From contig NZ_MKVA01000009.1 in the NCBI RefSeq assembly GCF_001899075.1, forward strand, positions 265,878 to 329,877: a stretch of DNA of 64,000 nt. The letters run 5' to 3'. Made by a program: the position numbers and the translations under genes. The number at the start of each line of letters is the position of its first letter. Within the stretch, counting starts at the first letter, position 1. The notes beneath the pieces were generated by a model. That model did not search any database. It saw nothing but the letters and a program-made list of their open reading frames with translations, and was not told where the DNA came from. Source of the stretch: Devosia sp. 67-54. Its GTDB lineage: Bacteria; Pseudomonadota; Alphaproteobacteria; Rhizobiales; Devosiaceae. Positions 55,785 through 64,000 of this stretch are shown one piece after another.

Positions 55785-56842
55785 CCCTGCAGCGCCGGAC
55801 GGCGCGAGGCCGCCTGCAGCAGGTCGCGCAGCGCCGGCAGCGCCCAGGCGATGCCGAAGCAGAGCAGCGGCGTATAGAGCGCGCCCCAATAGCTGTTGAA
55901 CGGCTTGCCGCCGATGGCGAAGACCGCGAGATAGGCGAGCACCGCGAGCAGCACACGCTCCGCCGCGGCCGCCGGCCAGGCCAGGAGCCCCAGCACCGCC
56001 AGCGCCAGCAGCAGCGCGCTGACCCAGAACGGCAGCAGCATCAGCAGGCCGTTGAAATGCGCCGTGACGATGTCGAACGCCATGCCCTGGAACTGCAGCC
56101 AGCCATCGCGATAGGCGGTATCGCTCGGGCCCACCGTCGACATCGCCATCTGGGCATGCCAGCCATAATAGAGCAGGAACAGTGCCAGCGCTCCCGCCCA
56201 TGCCGCGACCTCACGCCAGCGCCGGTCGCGGACCGCGAGCCCGACGCAAACCAGCGCGTAGACGACCGTCAGCTCCCGCACCAGCAGCGCCAGCACCGCG
56301 GCGGCGAAGCCGAGCCAAGGCAGTTTCTGGCCGTAGGCGGACACCGAAATCAGGATCAGGGCGCCGGCGTAGAGCTCGCACATCAACTCGGCCTGCGGCG
56401 CTGCGGCCGACAGCAGGCTGAACACGAACATAGCGCTGAGCAGGACCTTGAGCCAAAGGCTCTGCACGTCCGAGACGAGGCGTCGCCCCAGCACCAGCCC
56501 GGCCAGCGCCAGCGCCAGCAGCACGCCCTGCGACAGCAGCCACGACGGCGACAGCGCCAGCGCCGACAGGAAGAAGGGCGGCCGCCAGTTGAACACCGAC
56601 TGCAGGCCGTACCCGCCGTCGACCAGTTCGGTGTGCAGCGCCTGATAATAGGGTTCCCCGGCCTTCAGGCGCTCGACCACCTGGCTGTACATATAGAGGT
56701 CGCCCTTGCGATCGGCAGCGGCCTGCTGCGGTTCCACGATCGACAGCGCCTGCAGCACCAGCAGCAGGGTGACGGCGGCAAATACCGCCAGCACCGCCCG
56801 GGCGAGGCCAGGCCGCAGGTCGTGAAAGCGCGTCAGCGGCAT
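55781..56842 (-). CDS. GT87-like (DUF2029) polytopic membrane glycosyltransferase
   Basis: This 353-residue protein has about nine hydrophobic helices. The first periplasmic loop carries KGDLYMYSQVVERLKAGEPYYQ and NWRPPFF, which is typical of polyprenyl-phosphate-mannose-type GT87/DUF2029 transferases (acidic residue near the first loop plus Y and R-P-P). The acceptor is unknown. It is convergent with flhA. Confidence 0.7.
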   Translation of the reverse strand: MPLTRFHDLRPGLARAVLAVFAAVTLLLVLQALSIVEPQQAAADRKGDLYMYSQVVERLKAGEPYYQALHTELVDGGYGLQSVFNWRPPFFLSALALSPSWLLSQGVLLALALAGLVLGRRLVSDVQSLWLKVLLSAMFVFSLLSAAAPQAELMCELYAGALILISVSAYGQKLPWLGFAAAVLALLVRELTVVYALVCVGLAVRDRRWREVAAWAGALALFLLYYGWHAQMAMSTVGPSDTAYRDGWLQFQGMAFDIVTAHFNGLLMLLPFWVSALLLALAVLGLLAWPAAAAERVLLAVLAYLAVFAIGGKPFNSYWGALYTPLLCFGIAWALPALRDLLQAASRRPALQG

Positions 56843-56956
56843 CGCCGGACTCCCTGTGAATGCAGTATCCTGACACCGATTTTCCTAAAGAAGCGCCAAT
56901 CGGCGGAACGAAGACATGCGGTCCAGGCGTTTTCAGCGGGTGAACCGGGGACATCG

Positions 56957-58075
56957 ATGAAGCTTTTCCGCTGCGACCATTGCGACAATGTCCTCTATTT
57001 CGAGAACATCGTCTGCGAGAAGTGCGGCCATACGCTGGGCTATTGGCCGGACGCCAACATGCTGGTGTCGCTGGAAGACGAGGGCGGCGGCCATTTCCAC
57101 GCGCCGGCCCTGCCCGGCAGACGTTTCGTCTATTGCGCCAATGCCGGCTTCGGCGCCTGCAACTGGCTGGTCGAAGACCAGCCTGGCGCCGATCCCTATT
57201 GCCGCGCCTGCCGCCACAACGGCATCGTCCCGCCGATGGACAGCGCCCGGAACCTCGAGAACTGGCGCATCATCGAACGCGCCAAGAAGCGGCTGATCTA
57301 TTCACTGCTTCGGCTCAACCTGCCCCTTGCCACGCGCAGTGAGGACCCCGTGCACGGCCTCCGTTTCGAATTCCTGGCGGAGGAGGCCGCGCCACACCCG
57401 GTGCTGACCGGACACGATAGCGGCATCATCACCCTGGCGCTGGGGGAAGCCGACGATGCCGAGCGCGAGCGCCGTCGCCTGCAGATGAACGAGCCCTACC
57501 GGACGCTGCTCGGCCATTTCCGTCACGAGATCGGGCACTATTATTGGGACCTGCTGATCGCCAACACGCCGGCGCTGGACGAGTTTCGCACCCTGTTCGG
57601 CGATGAGCGGGCGGACTATGCGGCCGCCCTGCAGCGCCACTACGAAACCGGCGCCCCCGCCAATTGGCAGCAGAATTTCATTTCAGCCTACGCCACCGCG
57701 CATCCCTGGGAGGACTGGGCGGAGACGTGGGCGCACCACCTGCACATAATCGACACAACTGAGATGGCGGCGGCCTTTGGCGTGCGTCTCGCCCCCCATG
57801 TCGACGTGGTCGGGGAACTGCGGACACGCATCGATTTCGACCCCTACCGGCTCGCCTCGATGGGCGAATTGTTCGCACACTGGGTGCCGCTGAGCTCACT
57901 TATCAACAACCTCAACAGGGCTGTGGGGCAGCACGATGCCTATCCGTTCGTGCTCACGCCGCACGTCGTCGCCAAGCTCGGCTTCATCCAGAAAACCGTG
58001 CTCGCAGCGGGCTCTGCGCCATGGACCGTCCCCGGTCCCGACGGTCCGATCCCGATCAATCGGCCAGCCCCGTGA
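56957..58075 (+). CDS. putative zinc-binding metallopeptidase (COG4307)
   Basis: This is a 372-residue soluble protein. The start is at ATG 56957 (MKLFRCDHCDNVLYFENIVC); the long upstream open frame is non-coding. An N-terminal zinc ribbon uses C-x2-C at residues 6-9 and 20-23, with a second set (CRAC) near residue 90. The zincin motif HEIGHYYW lies near residue 195, with DWAETWAHHLHIIDT about 60 residues later as a likely third-ligand region. The family is conserved in proteobacteria but its physiological substrate is unknown. Confidence 0.85.
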   Translation: MKLFRCDHCDNVLYFENIVCEKCGHTLGYWPDANMLVSLEDEGGGHFHAPALPGRRFVYCANAGFGACNWLVEDQPGADPYCRACRHNGIVPPMDSARNLENWRIIERAKKRLIYSLLRLNLPLATRSEDPVHGLRFEFLAEEAAPHPVLTGHDSGIITLALGEADDAERERRRLQMNEPYRTLLGHFRHEIGHYYWDLLIANTPALDEFRTLFGDERADYAAALQRHYETGAPANWQQNFISAYATAHPWEDWAETWAHHLHIIDTTEMAAAFGVRLAPHVDVVGELRTRIDFDPYRLASMGELFAHWVPLSSLINNLNRAVGQHDAYPFVLTPHVVAKLGFIQKTVLAAGSAPWTVPGPDGPIPINRPAP

Positions 58076-58160
58076 GGCGCCGGATGCGCGAAGTAGTGGA
58101 TTAGCAGCAATTGCACACAAGCCCCCGGGTTTACTAATGGCCGTGCCGATGATTCATTGA

Positions 58161-58556
58161 ATGCCAGTGGCGGACTGCGTCGGGGCGGAAGTGTCGGACG
58201 TCAAACCCAAGACCACCGGGGGTTTTTACCGGGAGGATGCAGCTCGCCTTGCCTCAGAAGCCGCACGTGGCCCCGGGCCCGCCGGCGAAGCGCCGCGGCC
58301 GCCCATACGCCCGATCGTCGCCATACCTACGGTGGAACCGGACGCTCCTGAGCGCCCTCGGCTCCGGCCCAGACCGGCCAGCAACCAGAACCTGCGCACG
58401 TCTCGCCTCGACGGCTATGACGAGCCCCGGGAACGACGCGCCTGGAGCGCCGGCCGGATAATCGCCTGGGTACTGCTGGCGCCCTGGTATGCGGCAACGG
58501 CGATCGGCGCCATCGGTGTCGATTTGATGTTCCTCAAGGACATGCTGGGCTTCTAG
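58161..58556 (+). CDS. hypothetical protein with C-terminal membrane helix
   Basis: This is a 131-residue protein. The first 90 residues are Pro/Arg-rich and probably disordered (PGPAGEAPRPPIRPIVAIP). A terminal segment (IIAWVLLAPWYAATAIGAIG) is hydrophobic enough for one membrane helix. It ends one nucleotide before the convergent sdaA stop. Function unknown. Confidence 0.5.
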   Translation: MPVADCVGAEVSDVKPKTTGGFYREDAARLASEAARGPGPAGEAPRPPIRPIVAIPTVEPDAPERPRLRPRPASNQNLRTSRLDGYDEPRERRAWSAGRIIAWVLLAPWYAATAIGAIGVDLMFLKDMLGF

Positions 58557-58557
58557 A

Positions 58558-59940
58558 TCAGCACTCCGGCAGGCTGACGCTCAGACCGCCGAGGCTGGTT
58601 TCCTTGTAGCGTTCGTCCATGTCGCGGCCGGTCTGCCGCATCGTCTCGATCGCGGCATCGAGCGGCACGATGTGCTTGCCGTCGCCCAGCGCGGCCAGGG
58701 ATGCGGCGGCGACCGCCTTCACCGCGCCCATGCCATTGCGTTCGATACACGGCACCTGCACCAGGCCGCGCACCGGATCGCAGGTCATGCCCAGATGATG
58801 CTCGAGCGCGATTTCCGCGGCATTTTCGATCTGCATGTTGCTGCCCCCGAGCACGGCGCAAAGCGCGGCGGCGGCCATCGCCGACGCGGAGCCGACCTCG
58901 CCCTGGCAGCCGACCTCCGCCCCCGAGATCGAGGCATTGTACTTGATCAGCCCGCCGATCGCCGCTGCGGTCAGCAGCATGTCGGGCACCCGCTCTCGCG
59001 ACGCGCCCGGCACCAGGTCGAGATAGTAGCGGATCACCGCCGGGATGACGCCCGCCGCACCATTGGTCGGCGCCGTCACCACCTGCCCGCCGGCGGCGTT
59101 CTCCTCGTTGACCGCCATGGCATAGGCCTGCAGCCAGTCGACCGCCGAATGCAGCGGCGCGTCGTTGCTGCCGGCGCGCAAATGCAGCTTGTCGTTGAGA
59201 CCCTTGGCCCGGCGCCGCACGTTGAGCCCGCCCGGCAGCACGCCATCGGAGTTGAGGCCGCGATCGATGCAGCGGTACATCACGTCCCAGATCGCCATCA
59301 GCCGTCCATCGAGATCGCCGCTGCCGTCGGCGATCTCGTTGGCGCGCTTCATCGCCGCGATGCTGAGGCCTGCGGCCTCACCCATCTGCAGCATCTGGGC
59401 CGCCGTGTCGAACGGATACGGCACACCCGCATCGCTGGGCTTGAGCGGCCCGGCAGCCATTTCCTCGGCCGTGAGCACGAAGCCGCCGCCGATCGAATAG
59501 TAGCTTTCGGCTGCGACCTCCCGACCCTCGTCCGCGCTCAGAACGAATGTCATTCCATTGGGATGGGCCGGCAGCCTGTGGCCCTTCTCCACCGTCACTG
59601 CATGCGGGCTGAGATGCACCTGCCGGCCATTCGGCAACCTTACGGTTTCCGATACCGCCAGCTCGGCCAGGGCCGCATCGGCCATTGCGCGGTCGTAGCT
59701 CGCCGGCACCATGCCGCACAACCCGCAGAGCACGGCGCGGATGGTGCCGTGCCCCTCCCCCGTATAGGCCAGCGAGCCATAGAGCCGGCAGCCCAGAGCC
59801 AGCGGCTCGGGCGGCAACGGCCGCGACGACACCAGTTCGAGAAACCGCGCCGCAGCGAGCATCGGCCCCATCGTGTGCGACGACGAGGGTCCAATGCCAA
59901 CCTTGAAGATGTCGAAGACCGAAAGGAACACGAGCGTCAC
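58558..59940 (-). CDS. sdaA: L-serine ammonia-lyase, single-domain type
   Basis: This is a 460-residue iron-sulfur L-serine dehydratase converting serine to pyruvate and ammonia. The beta-like N-terminal domain shows [20 protein letters not shown]. The catalytic alpha domain has [20 protein letters not shown] and [19 protein letters not shown], holding the cysteines of the [4Fe-4S] cluster. The start is taken at GTG 59940; an internal GTG giving [12 protein letters not shown] is possible. It is divergent from the PRC-barrel gene. Confidence 0.95.
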   Translation of the reverse strand: MTLVFLSVFDIFKVGIGPSSSHTMGPMLAAARFLELVSSRPLPPEPLALGCRLYGSLAYTGEGHGTIRAVLCGLCGMVPASYDRAMADAALAELAVSETVRLPNGRQVHLSPHAVTVEKGHRLPAHPNGMTFVLSADEGREVAAESYYSIGGGFVLTAEEMAAGPLKPSDAGVPYPFDTAAQMLQMGEAAGLSIAAMKRANEIADGSGDLDGRLMAIWDVMYRCIDRGLNSDGVLPGGLNVRRRAKGLNDKLHLRAGSNDAPLHSAVDWLQAYAMAVNEENAAGGQVVTAPTNGAAGVIPAVIRYYLDLVPGASRERVPDMLLTAAAIGGLIKYNASISGAEVGCQGEVGSASAMAAAALCAVLGGSNMQIENAAEIALEHHLGMTCDPVRGLVQVPCIERNGMGAVKAVAAASLAALGDGKHIVPLDAAIETMRQTGRDMDERYKETSLGGLSVSLPEC

Positions 59941-60005
59941 CCTAGCATGAAATTCTCATCGCCGACGCAGCAGAAGAAGTCGATCGGGTTCCACAAAAAT
60001 TCCTT

Positions 60006-60030
60006 GGAACAGCTCCCGCCGCAGAAAGTT
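60006..60030 (+). promoter_or_regulatory. candidate EcfG-type general-stress promoter
   Basis: GGAAC (60006-60010), a 17-nt spacer, then GTT (60028-60030) resembles the alphaproteobacterial EcfG consensus GGAAC-N17-18-CGTT, though the C is replaced by A. It lies 48 nt upstream of the PRC-barrel gene, a type often under general-stress control. Confidence 0.35.
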
Positions 60031-60077
60031 GTCAATTTGGACCCTGCCCTGCGGCAGCCAAAAATTAGGAGAAACCA

Positions 60078-60776
60078 ATGATCCGGCTTTTGATGACCGG
60101 CACGGCTTTGACCGCCCTGCTGATCGGCGGCGCGTTTGCGCAATCCTCTTCGTCCGCGGATGCCTCGATGGCCTCCTCATCGGCCATGGAAAGCTCGTCC
60201 GCACCGGCCGACACCTCCGCCTCGACCCCGGCCGACACCTCGTCCACTCCGGCCGACACGTCGGCGATGCCGTCATCGGCGATGGAAAGCTCGGCGATGT
60301 CGTCGCAGATGTCGACGGCAAGCTCGATGGAGTCGTCCATGATGGCCACCCCGGCGCCGCGCCAGCCGGTCGACATCCTGTCTGGCTACACGCGAGTCGA
60401 CACCGACCGCCTAGCCAGCAAGATCATCGGCTCGCCGGTCTATGACGGCACCGCGGCAGACGCCAACAACCTCGGCAAGATCAGCGACATCGTCGTGAAC
60501 GAAGACGGCACCATCGCCGCGGTCGTGCTGGGCGTCGGCGGCTTCCTCGGCATCGGCGAAAAGCAGGTCGCGGTGGACTATTCGGCGCTGCAATGGGTCG
60601 TCGCCGCCGACAACACCGAACGCTTCGTGCTCAACGCCAGCAAGGACGATTTGACCAACGCGCCGGACTTCAAGACCGTCGACGACCAGCCCGGCGCGTC
60701 CAACGCCCCGGCCTCGGACACGATGACACCCGCTCCGGAGTCGACCGCTCCGGCCAGCAGCTCGGCGGCAATGTAA
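60078..60776 (+). CDS. exported PRC-barrel domain protein
   Basis: This is a 232-residue protein. AGGAGA precedes the ATG. The signal peptide MIRLLMTGTALTALLIGGAFA is followed by a Ser/Ala/Asp/Thr/Pro-rich low-complexity stretch to about residue 95. A PRC-barrel follows (ASKIIGSPVYDGTAADANNL; GKISDIVVNEDGTIAAVVLG), then an acidic Pro/Ala tail. PRC-barrels are beta-folds found in stress-related and photosynthetic proteins. A strong terminator follows directly. Confidence 0.85.
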   Translation: MIRLLMTGTALTALLIGGAFAQSSSSADASMASSSAMESSSAPADTSASTPADTSSTPADTSAMPSSAMESSAMSSQMSTASSMESSMMATPAPRQPVDILSGYTRVDTDRLASKIIGSPVYDGTAADANNLGKISDIVVNEDGTIAAVVLGVGGFLGIGEKQVAVDYSALQWVVAADNTERFVLNASKDDLTNAPDFKTVDDQPGASNAPASDTMTPAPESTAPASSSAAM

Positions 60777-60799
60777 CCGCCGCGCCCTCCCTGACCCCT

Positions 60800-60832
60800 G
60801 GGTCCATGCAATCGCATGGACCCTTTCTTTTT
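60800..60832 (+). terminator. intrinsic terminator after PRC-barrel gene
   Basis: A perfect 10-bp stem GGGTCCATGC (60800-60809) / GCATGGACCC (60814-60823) with loop AATC is followed by TTTCTTTTT. It lies 24 nt after the stop at 60776. Confidence 0.92.
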
Positions 60833-60879
60833 GCGTCCGGCAATGCTGAGGTCGCAGGCCGTTTCCGCCGGACCCTGCC

Positions 60880-61311
60880 ATGCCCCTGCCGCTGATTGTC
60901 GCCGTACCGATTGCCTCCGATCTGGGCCGGCTCGCCTTGGCGCTGCGCCATGAGGTGTTCGTGCTCGAGCAGAACGTACCGGAGGCGATCGAGCGGGACG
61001 CCCATGACGCGACCGCGGTGCACGTGGTGGCGATTGCCGATGGCGACGTCGTCGGCACGTTGCGCCTGCAGAAATTGCCAGAGCACACCAAGTTCGGCCG
61101 GGTCGCGGTGCGGCGCGAACGTCGGGGCCAGGGGATCGCCAGGGCGATGATGCTGCACGCCCTGCATCTGGCGCGCGGCGCGGGCGAGACGCGCTTCGCC
61201 CTCACCGCCCAGCTCGACAAGGTCGGCCTCTACGAAAAGCTCGGCTTCGTGGCCTATGGCGACGAGATCGAGATCAGCGGCATCCGGCACCGCACGATGA
61301 AGACGTACTGA
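60880..61311 (+). CDS. GNAT family N-acetyltransferase (ElaA-like)
   Basis: This is a 143-residue GNAT protein. LALALRHEVFVLEQNVPEAI resembles the ElaA-like N terminus. Motif A (acetyl-CoA binding) is GRVAVRRERRGQGIARAMM near residues 75-93, and the C terminus has LYEKLGFVAYGDEIEISGI. The substrate is unknown. It is convergent with fliJ. Confidence 0.88.
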   Translation: MPLPLIVAVPIASDLGRLALALRHEVFVLEQNVPEAIERDAHDATAVHVVAIADGDVVGTLRLQKLPEHTKFGRVAVRRERRGQGIARAMMLHALHLARGAGETRFALTAQLDKVGLYEKLGFVAYGDEIEISGIRHRTMKTY

Positions 61312-61362
61312 GCGGCAAAGGGCGCCGGCGGCGCCCCGTATCGGATCGCCAGGGCAGCGATG

Positions 61363-61773
61363 TCAGCGGCGATGCCGCAGCCGGCCGATCTCGTCGTAAT
61401 CGGCCTGCTCGGCCTTGGCCTCTTCCGCCATCTCCCGGCCATGCTCGCGCTGGTCGAGCAGCTCGACCTTCTTGAGGTCCTCGACCGCCTCGGCGAGCGC
61501 GTCCTGCGCCCCCTCGAGCTGGTCGCGCATGTCGGCGGCCGACGCCAGCAGATTGTCGCGCCGCGCCATCGCCGCCTTGGCGAAGGTGGAATAGGCGAAA
61601 TGCGCGACATCGGAGATGCCGGTCTTCTGCTGTTCGATTTCGATCTGCTGGTCGAGCTCGGCGGCCATGCGCTCGAAATCGGCAACCATCATCTCGATCT
61701 GCGCAACCTGGCGACGCTTCTCGTCGACCTGGAATTTCTTGAGCCGGATCAGGCTCTCGCTGCGCGACTTCAT
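61363..61773 (-). CDS. fliJ: flagellar export chaperone FliJ
   Basis: This 136-residue protein is almost entirely coiled coil. It has an N-terminal LIRLKKFQVDEKRRQVAQIE signature, Met/Ala/Glu heptads and a charged C terminus. It follows fliI by 44 nt on the same strand, the usual order. FliJ stimulates the FliI hexamer and FlhA. Confidence 0.9.
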   Translation of the reverse strand: MKSRSESLIRLKKFQVDEKRRQVAQIEMMVADFERMAAELDQQIEIEQQKTGISDVAHFAYSTFAKAAMARRDNLLASAADMRDQLEGAQDALAEAVEDLKKVELLDQREHGREMAEEAKAEQADYDEIGRLRHRR

Positions 61774-61817
61774 GACTTGTACTCCTTACACATTCAAGTC
61801 ATTGACCACGTACTGGG

Positions 61818-63140
61818 TCATTTCCCCGCCTTGTCCAGGATCGCCTCCAGCATGGTGTAGCCATCGGCGATACTGGTTCGCTCTTCCCGCTGCTGGCCCA
61901 GAAAGGCCTCGAAGGCGGGGTTGAGAGCGATGGCGCGATCGACCTGCGGATCCGATCCCTTCCGGTAAGCCCCCAGCCGGATCAGTTCCTCCATGTCGGC
62001 GAACACCGACATGAACTCCCGCGCCTTCTGGAGGACCGGCCGCACCGCGGTAGGGACGCATCCAGGCATCGTGCGCGAGATGGATCTCAGCACATTGACG
62101 GCGGGATAACGTCCCCGTTCGGCAATGGCCCGCTCCATCACAATGTGCCCGTCGAGGATGCCGCGCACGGCATCTGCAATGGGTTCATTGTGGTCATCAC
62201 CTTCGACTAAAACGGTAAATAGACCCGTAATGCTGCCCGAATTCACCAGCCCCGGCCCGGCCCGCTCGAGCAGCCGCGGCAATTCGGTGAACACCGTCGG
62301 CGGATAGCCCTTGGCGGTCGGCGGCTCGCCGATGGCGAGGCCGATCTCGCGCTGCGCCATGGCAAAGCGCGTGAGGCTGTCCATCATGCACAGCACGCGC
62401 TGCCCCTGGTCGCGGAAATATTCGGCGAGGGTAAGCGTCAGATACGCCGCCTGCCGCCGCATCAGCGCCGCTTCGTCGGAGGTGGCGACCACCACGACGG
62501 CGCGCCTGAGTCCGGCCTCGCCCAGATATTCGGTGATGAATTCCTGCACCTCGCGGCCGCGCTCGCCGATCAGCCCGACCACGGCGACGTCGGCGGTGGC
62601 GTTGCGCACCAGCATCGACATCAGCACCGACTTGCCGACGCCGGAGCCGGCGAAGATGCCCATGCGCTGGCCCTCGCACATGGTGGTGAAGGTGTTCATC
62701 ACCCGCACCCCCAGATCCATCGGCGCGCCGACCCGGGCCCGCTCATGCGCCGGCAGCGGCTGCTGCTTCAGCGGATAGCCGGCGATGCCGCGCGCGATCG
62801 GCCCCTTGCCGTCGATCGGCTCGCCATTGGCGTTGACCACGCGGCCGAGCCAGGCCTCGCCGGGATAGACGGCGCCGTCATGGCTCTGGAACACCGCCTT
62901 GCAGCCGAGCCGCACGCCGGTCAGCGGCCCATAGGGCAGGCAGAGCGCGTGGCCGTCGCGAAAGCCGATGATTTCCGCCTGCAGCGTGCCGCCGCCGGTG
63001 GTGTCGATCCTGACGCGGCCGCCGACGCGCAGCTCGCGCACCGGGCCCACGACCTCGATCAGCAGCCCCTGCACCGTCTTGACCCGGCCGAACACCTCGA
63101 CCTCGTCGATCGCCTCGATATCGGCGGTCAGGGCCCGCAT
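61818..63140 (-). CDS. fliI: flagellum-specific ATPase FliI
   Basis: This is a 440-residue rotary-type ATPase. The start at 63140 ([20 protein letters not shown]) follows GAGGAC. It has Walker [14 protein letters not shown], the [14 protein letters not shown] block, Walker [21 protein letters not shown], and the conserved ATPase signature ([21 protein letters not shown]). It powers or regulates export with FliH and FliJ. It is divergent from ctrA; a TTAACCAT half-site at 63196-63203 lies in the shared region. Confidence 0.96.
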   Translation of the reverse strand: MRALTADIEAIDEVEVFGRVKTVQGLLIEVVGPVRELRVGGRVRIDTTGGGTLQAEIIGFRDGHALCLPYGPLTGVRLGCKAVFQSHDGAVYPGEAWLGRVVNANGEPIDGKGPIARGIAGYPLKQQPLPAHERARVGAPMDLGVRVMNTFTTMCEGQRMGIFAGSGVGKSVLMSMLVRNATADVAVVGLIGERGREVQEFITEYLGEAGLRRAVVVVATSDEAALMRRQAAYLTLTLAEYFRDQGQRVLCMMDSLTRFAMAQREIGLAIGEPPTAKGYPPTVFTELPRLLERAGPGLVNSGSITGLFTVLVEGDDHNEPIADAVRGILDGHIVMERAIAERGRYPAVNVLRSISRTMPGCVPTAVRPVLQKAREFMSVFADMEELIRLGAYRKGSDPQVDRAIALNPAFEAFLGQQREERTSIADGYTMLEAILDKAGK

Positions 63141-63522
63141 CGGCTGTCCTCGAATCGCATCGGTGGGAACGTAACCGAACGTTAAGCAAAAAGCGTTAAC
63201 CATGGGCTTTGAGCCCCGCCTTGCGCGCCTCTTGACGCCCGCGGCTTTTCCACAGCCCAAAACCCCACAAGCATGAGTCGACAGAGTCGATTAAAAGCCT
63301 TTCTTAACCTAAAATATTAAGTTTCCTTGCCGCGTTTTAACATTTGAAATCAATGCCTTAGTTAAGATGCCATAGCAATTGCTTTGCATATTGCGGATCA
63401 GAATTAAACTTTGTTAACTAATGCCGGTTAGGTTTGAGTCATATCCAGTAGGGTTCGGTTAGGGGTGGCAGTCAAAAGGCTGCTCCCCGGTTCCAGGCAG
63501 GAACGACTTTAAGGGGAACGGC
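63141..63522. promoter_or_regulatory. ctrA/fliI divergent control region
   Basis: Three GANTC (CcrM methylation) sites, all GAGTC, occur at 63275-63279, 63284-63288 and 63436-63440. There are many TTAA half-sites (63182, 63196, 63291, 63304, 63317, 63337, 63362, 63404, 63414); those at 63291, 63304 and 63317 are exactly 13 bp apart. This fits GcrA/CcrM input plus CtrA autoregulation. Exact promoters cannot be placed by eye. Confidence 0.6.
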
Positions 63523-64000
63523 ATGCGTGTGCTCCTGATTGAGGACGACAGCGCGACGGCGCAGAGCATCGAATTGATGCTCAAATCGGAAAGTTTCAAT
63601 GTGTACACGACGGACCTCGGTGAAGAGGGCGTCGATCTCGGCAAGTTGTATGACTACGACATCATCCTGCTTGACCTGAACCTGCCCGACATGAGCGGCT
63701 ACGAGGTGCTGCGCACGCTCCGTGTCGCCAAGGTGCAGACTCCCATCCTGATCCTGTCCGGCCTCGCCGGCATCGAGGACAAGGTGCGCGGCCTCGGCTT
63801 CGGCGCCGACGACTACATGACCAAGCCGTTCCACAAGGACGAGCTGGTGGCGCGCATCCACGCCATCGTGCGCCGCTCCAAGGGCCATGCGCAATCGGTG
63901 ATCCAGACCGGCGATCTGACCGTCAACCTCGACACCAAGACGGTGGAGGTGCAGGCGCAGCGCGTGCACCTGACCGGCAAGGAATACCAGATGCTCGAGC
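63523..64000 (+). CDS. ctrA: cell-cycle response regulator CtrA (5' part)
   Basis: The first 159 codons are present and the gene runs off the window. The OmpR-family receiver begins [20 protein letters not shown], with the phospho-acceptor Asp51 in [11 protein letters not shown] and the Lys of MTKPFHK. The start of the winged-helix domain ([12 protein letters not shown]) is visible. AAGGGG precedes the ATG. The sequence matches alphaproteobacterial CtrA. It is the master regulator whose likely sites appear before sciP and fliF in this window. Confidence 0.96.
   Translation, partial: MRVLLIEDDSATAQSIELMLKSESFNVYTTDLGEEGVDLGKLYDYDIILLDLNLPDMSGYEVLRTLRVAKVQTPILILSGLAGIEDKVRGLGFGADDYMTKPFHKDELVARIHAIVRRSKGHAQSVIQTGDLTVNLDTKTVEVQAQRVHLTGKEYQMLE

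Noticed and set aside
56057..56956. N-terminal extension of the metallopeptidase frame
   Set aside because: It is the complement of the GT87-like gene and of intergenic DNA; the zinc ribbon begins at ATG 56957.

Overview
The window looks like a high-GC alphaproteobacterial chromosome, order Hyphomicrobiales, most likely Devosia or a close relative. The support is a ctrA gene next to fliI/fliJ, a sciP (DUF1153) gene, FlbD beside fliF-fliG-fliH-fliN-flhA, sugar and peptide-type ABC importers with IclR regulators, and an alphaproteobacterial tRNA-Met. The genus is an inference; no 16S gene is present.

Region 1 (about 0.8-12.0 kb, + strand) is a catabolic operon: a Gfo/Idh/MocA oxidoreductase, an RraA-like aldolase, a large family-5 solute-binding protein, a cytoplasmic Asp-box propeller hydrolase, a complete OppBCDF-type importer, an IclR regulator and a DapA-family aldolase. 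A 0.9 kb stretch with hairpins and an EAL-like fragment follows (12.0-13.2 kb).

Region 2 (13.2-28.0 kb) is a second catabolic cluster on both strands. It has a carbohydrate ABC importer (binding protein plus two permeases, no ATPase), three Gfo/Idh oxidoreductases, an enolase-superfamily dehydratase, an IclR regulator, a propeller protein, a DhaK/DhaL kinase pair, a DapA-family aldolase and an NAD-dependent epimerase/reductase. Seven copies of one palindrome, TTTGnCCG-N5-CGGnCAwA, lie before six of its transcription units. This is the main new observation: a compact, apparently undescribed sugar or sugar-acid regulon, probably controlled by the IclR protein encoded at 21.6 kb.

Region 3 (28.0-38.1 kb) is a decayed genomic island next to tRNA-Met(CAT). 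It holds a large tyrosine recombinase, a DUF3102-like protein, a HAF-repeat autotransporter with a frameshifted 5' end, a small secreted protein, an unknown frameshifted gene, a TIR gene with two in-frame TGA codons, an HNH endonuclease with three frameshifts, and an orphan C-terminal tail of ribonucleotide reductase beta subunit at its left edge.

Region 4 (38.1-64 kb) is core chromosome. It includes a UdgX/DUF4130 fusion, an ECF sigma factor overlapping a membrane-anchored vWA protein, mnmA, and the flagellar run fliK-flgD-sciP-fliF-fliG-fliH-fliN-flbD-flhA. These are followed by a GT87-like membrane protein, a zinc metallopeptidase, sdaA, a PRC-barrel protein, a GNAT acetyltransferase, fliJ, fliI and the 5' part of ctrA. 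Visible sites fit a cell-cycle/flagellar hierarchy: CtrA boxes before sciP and fliF, a sigma-54 promoter before fliK-flgD, and GANTC plus TTAA sites before ctrA.
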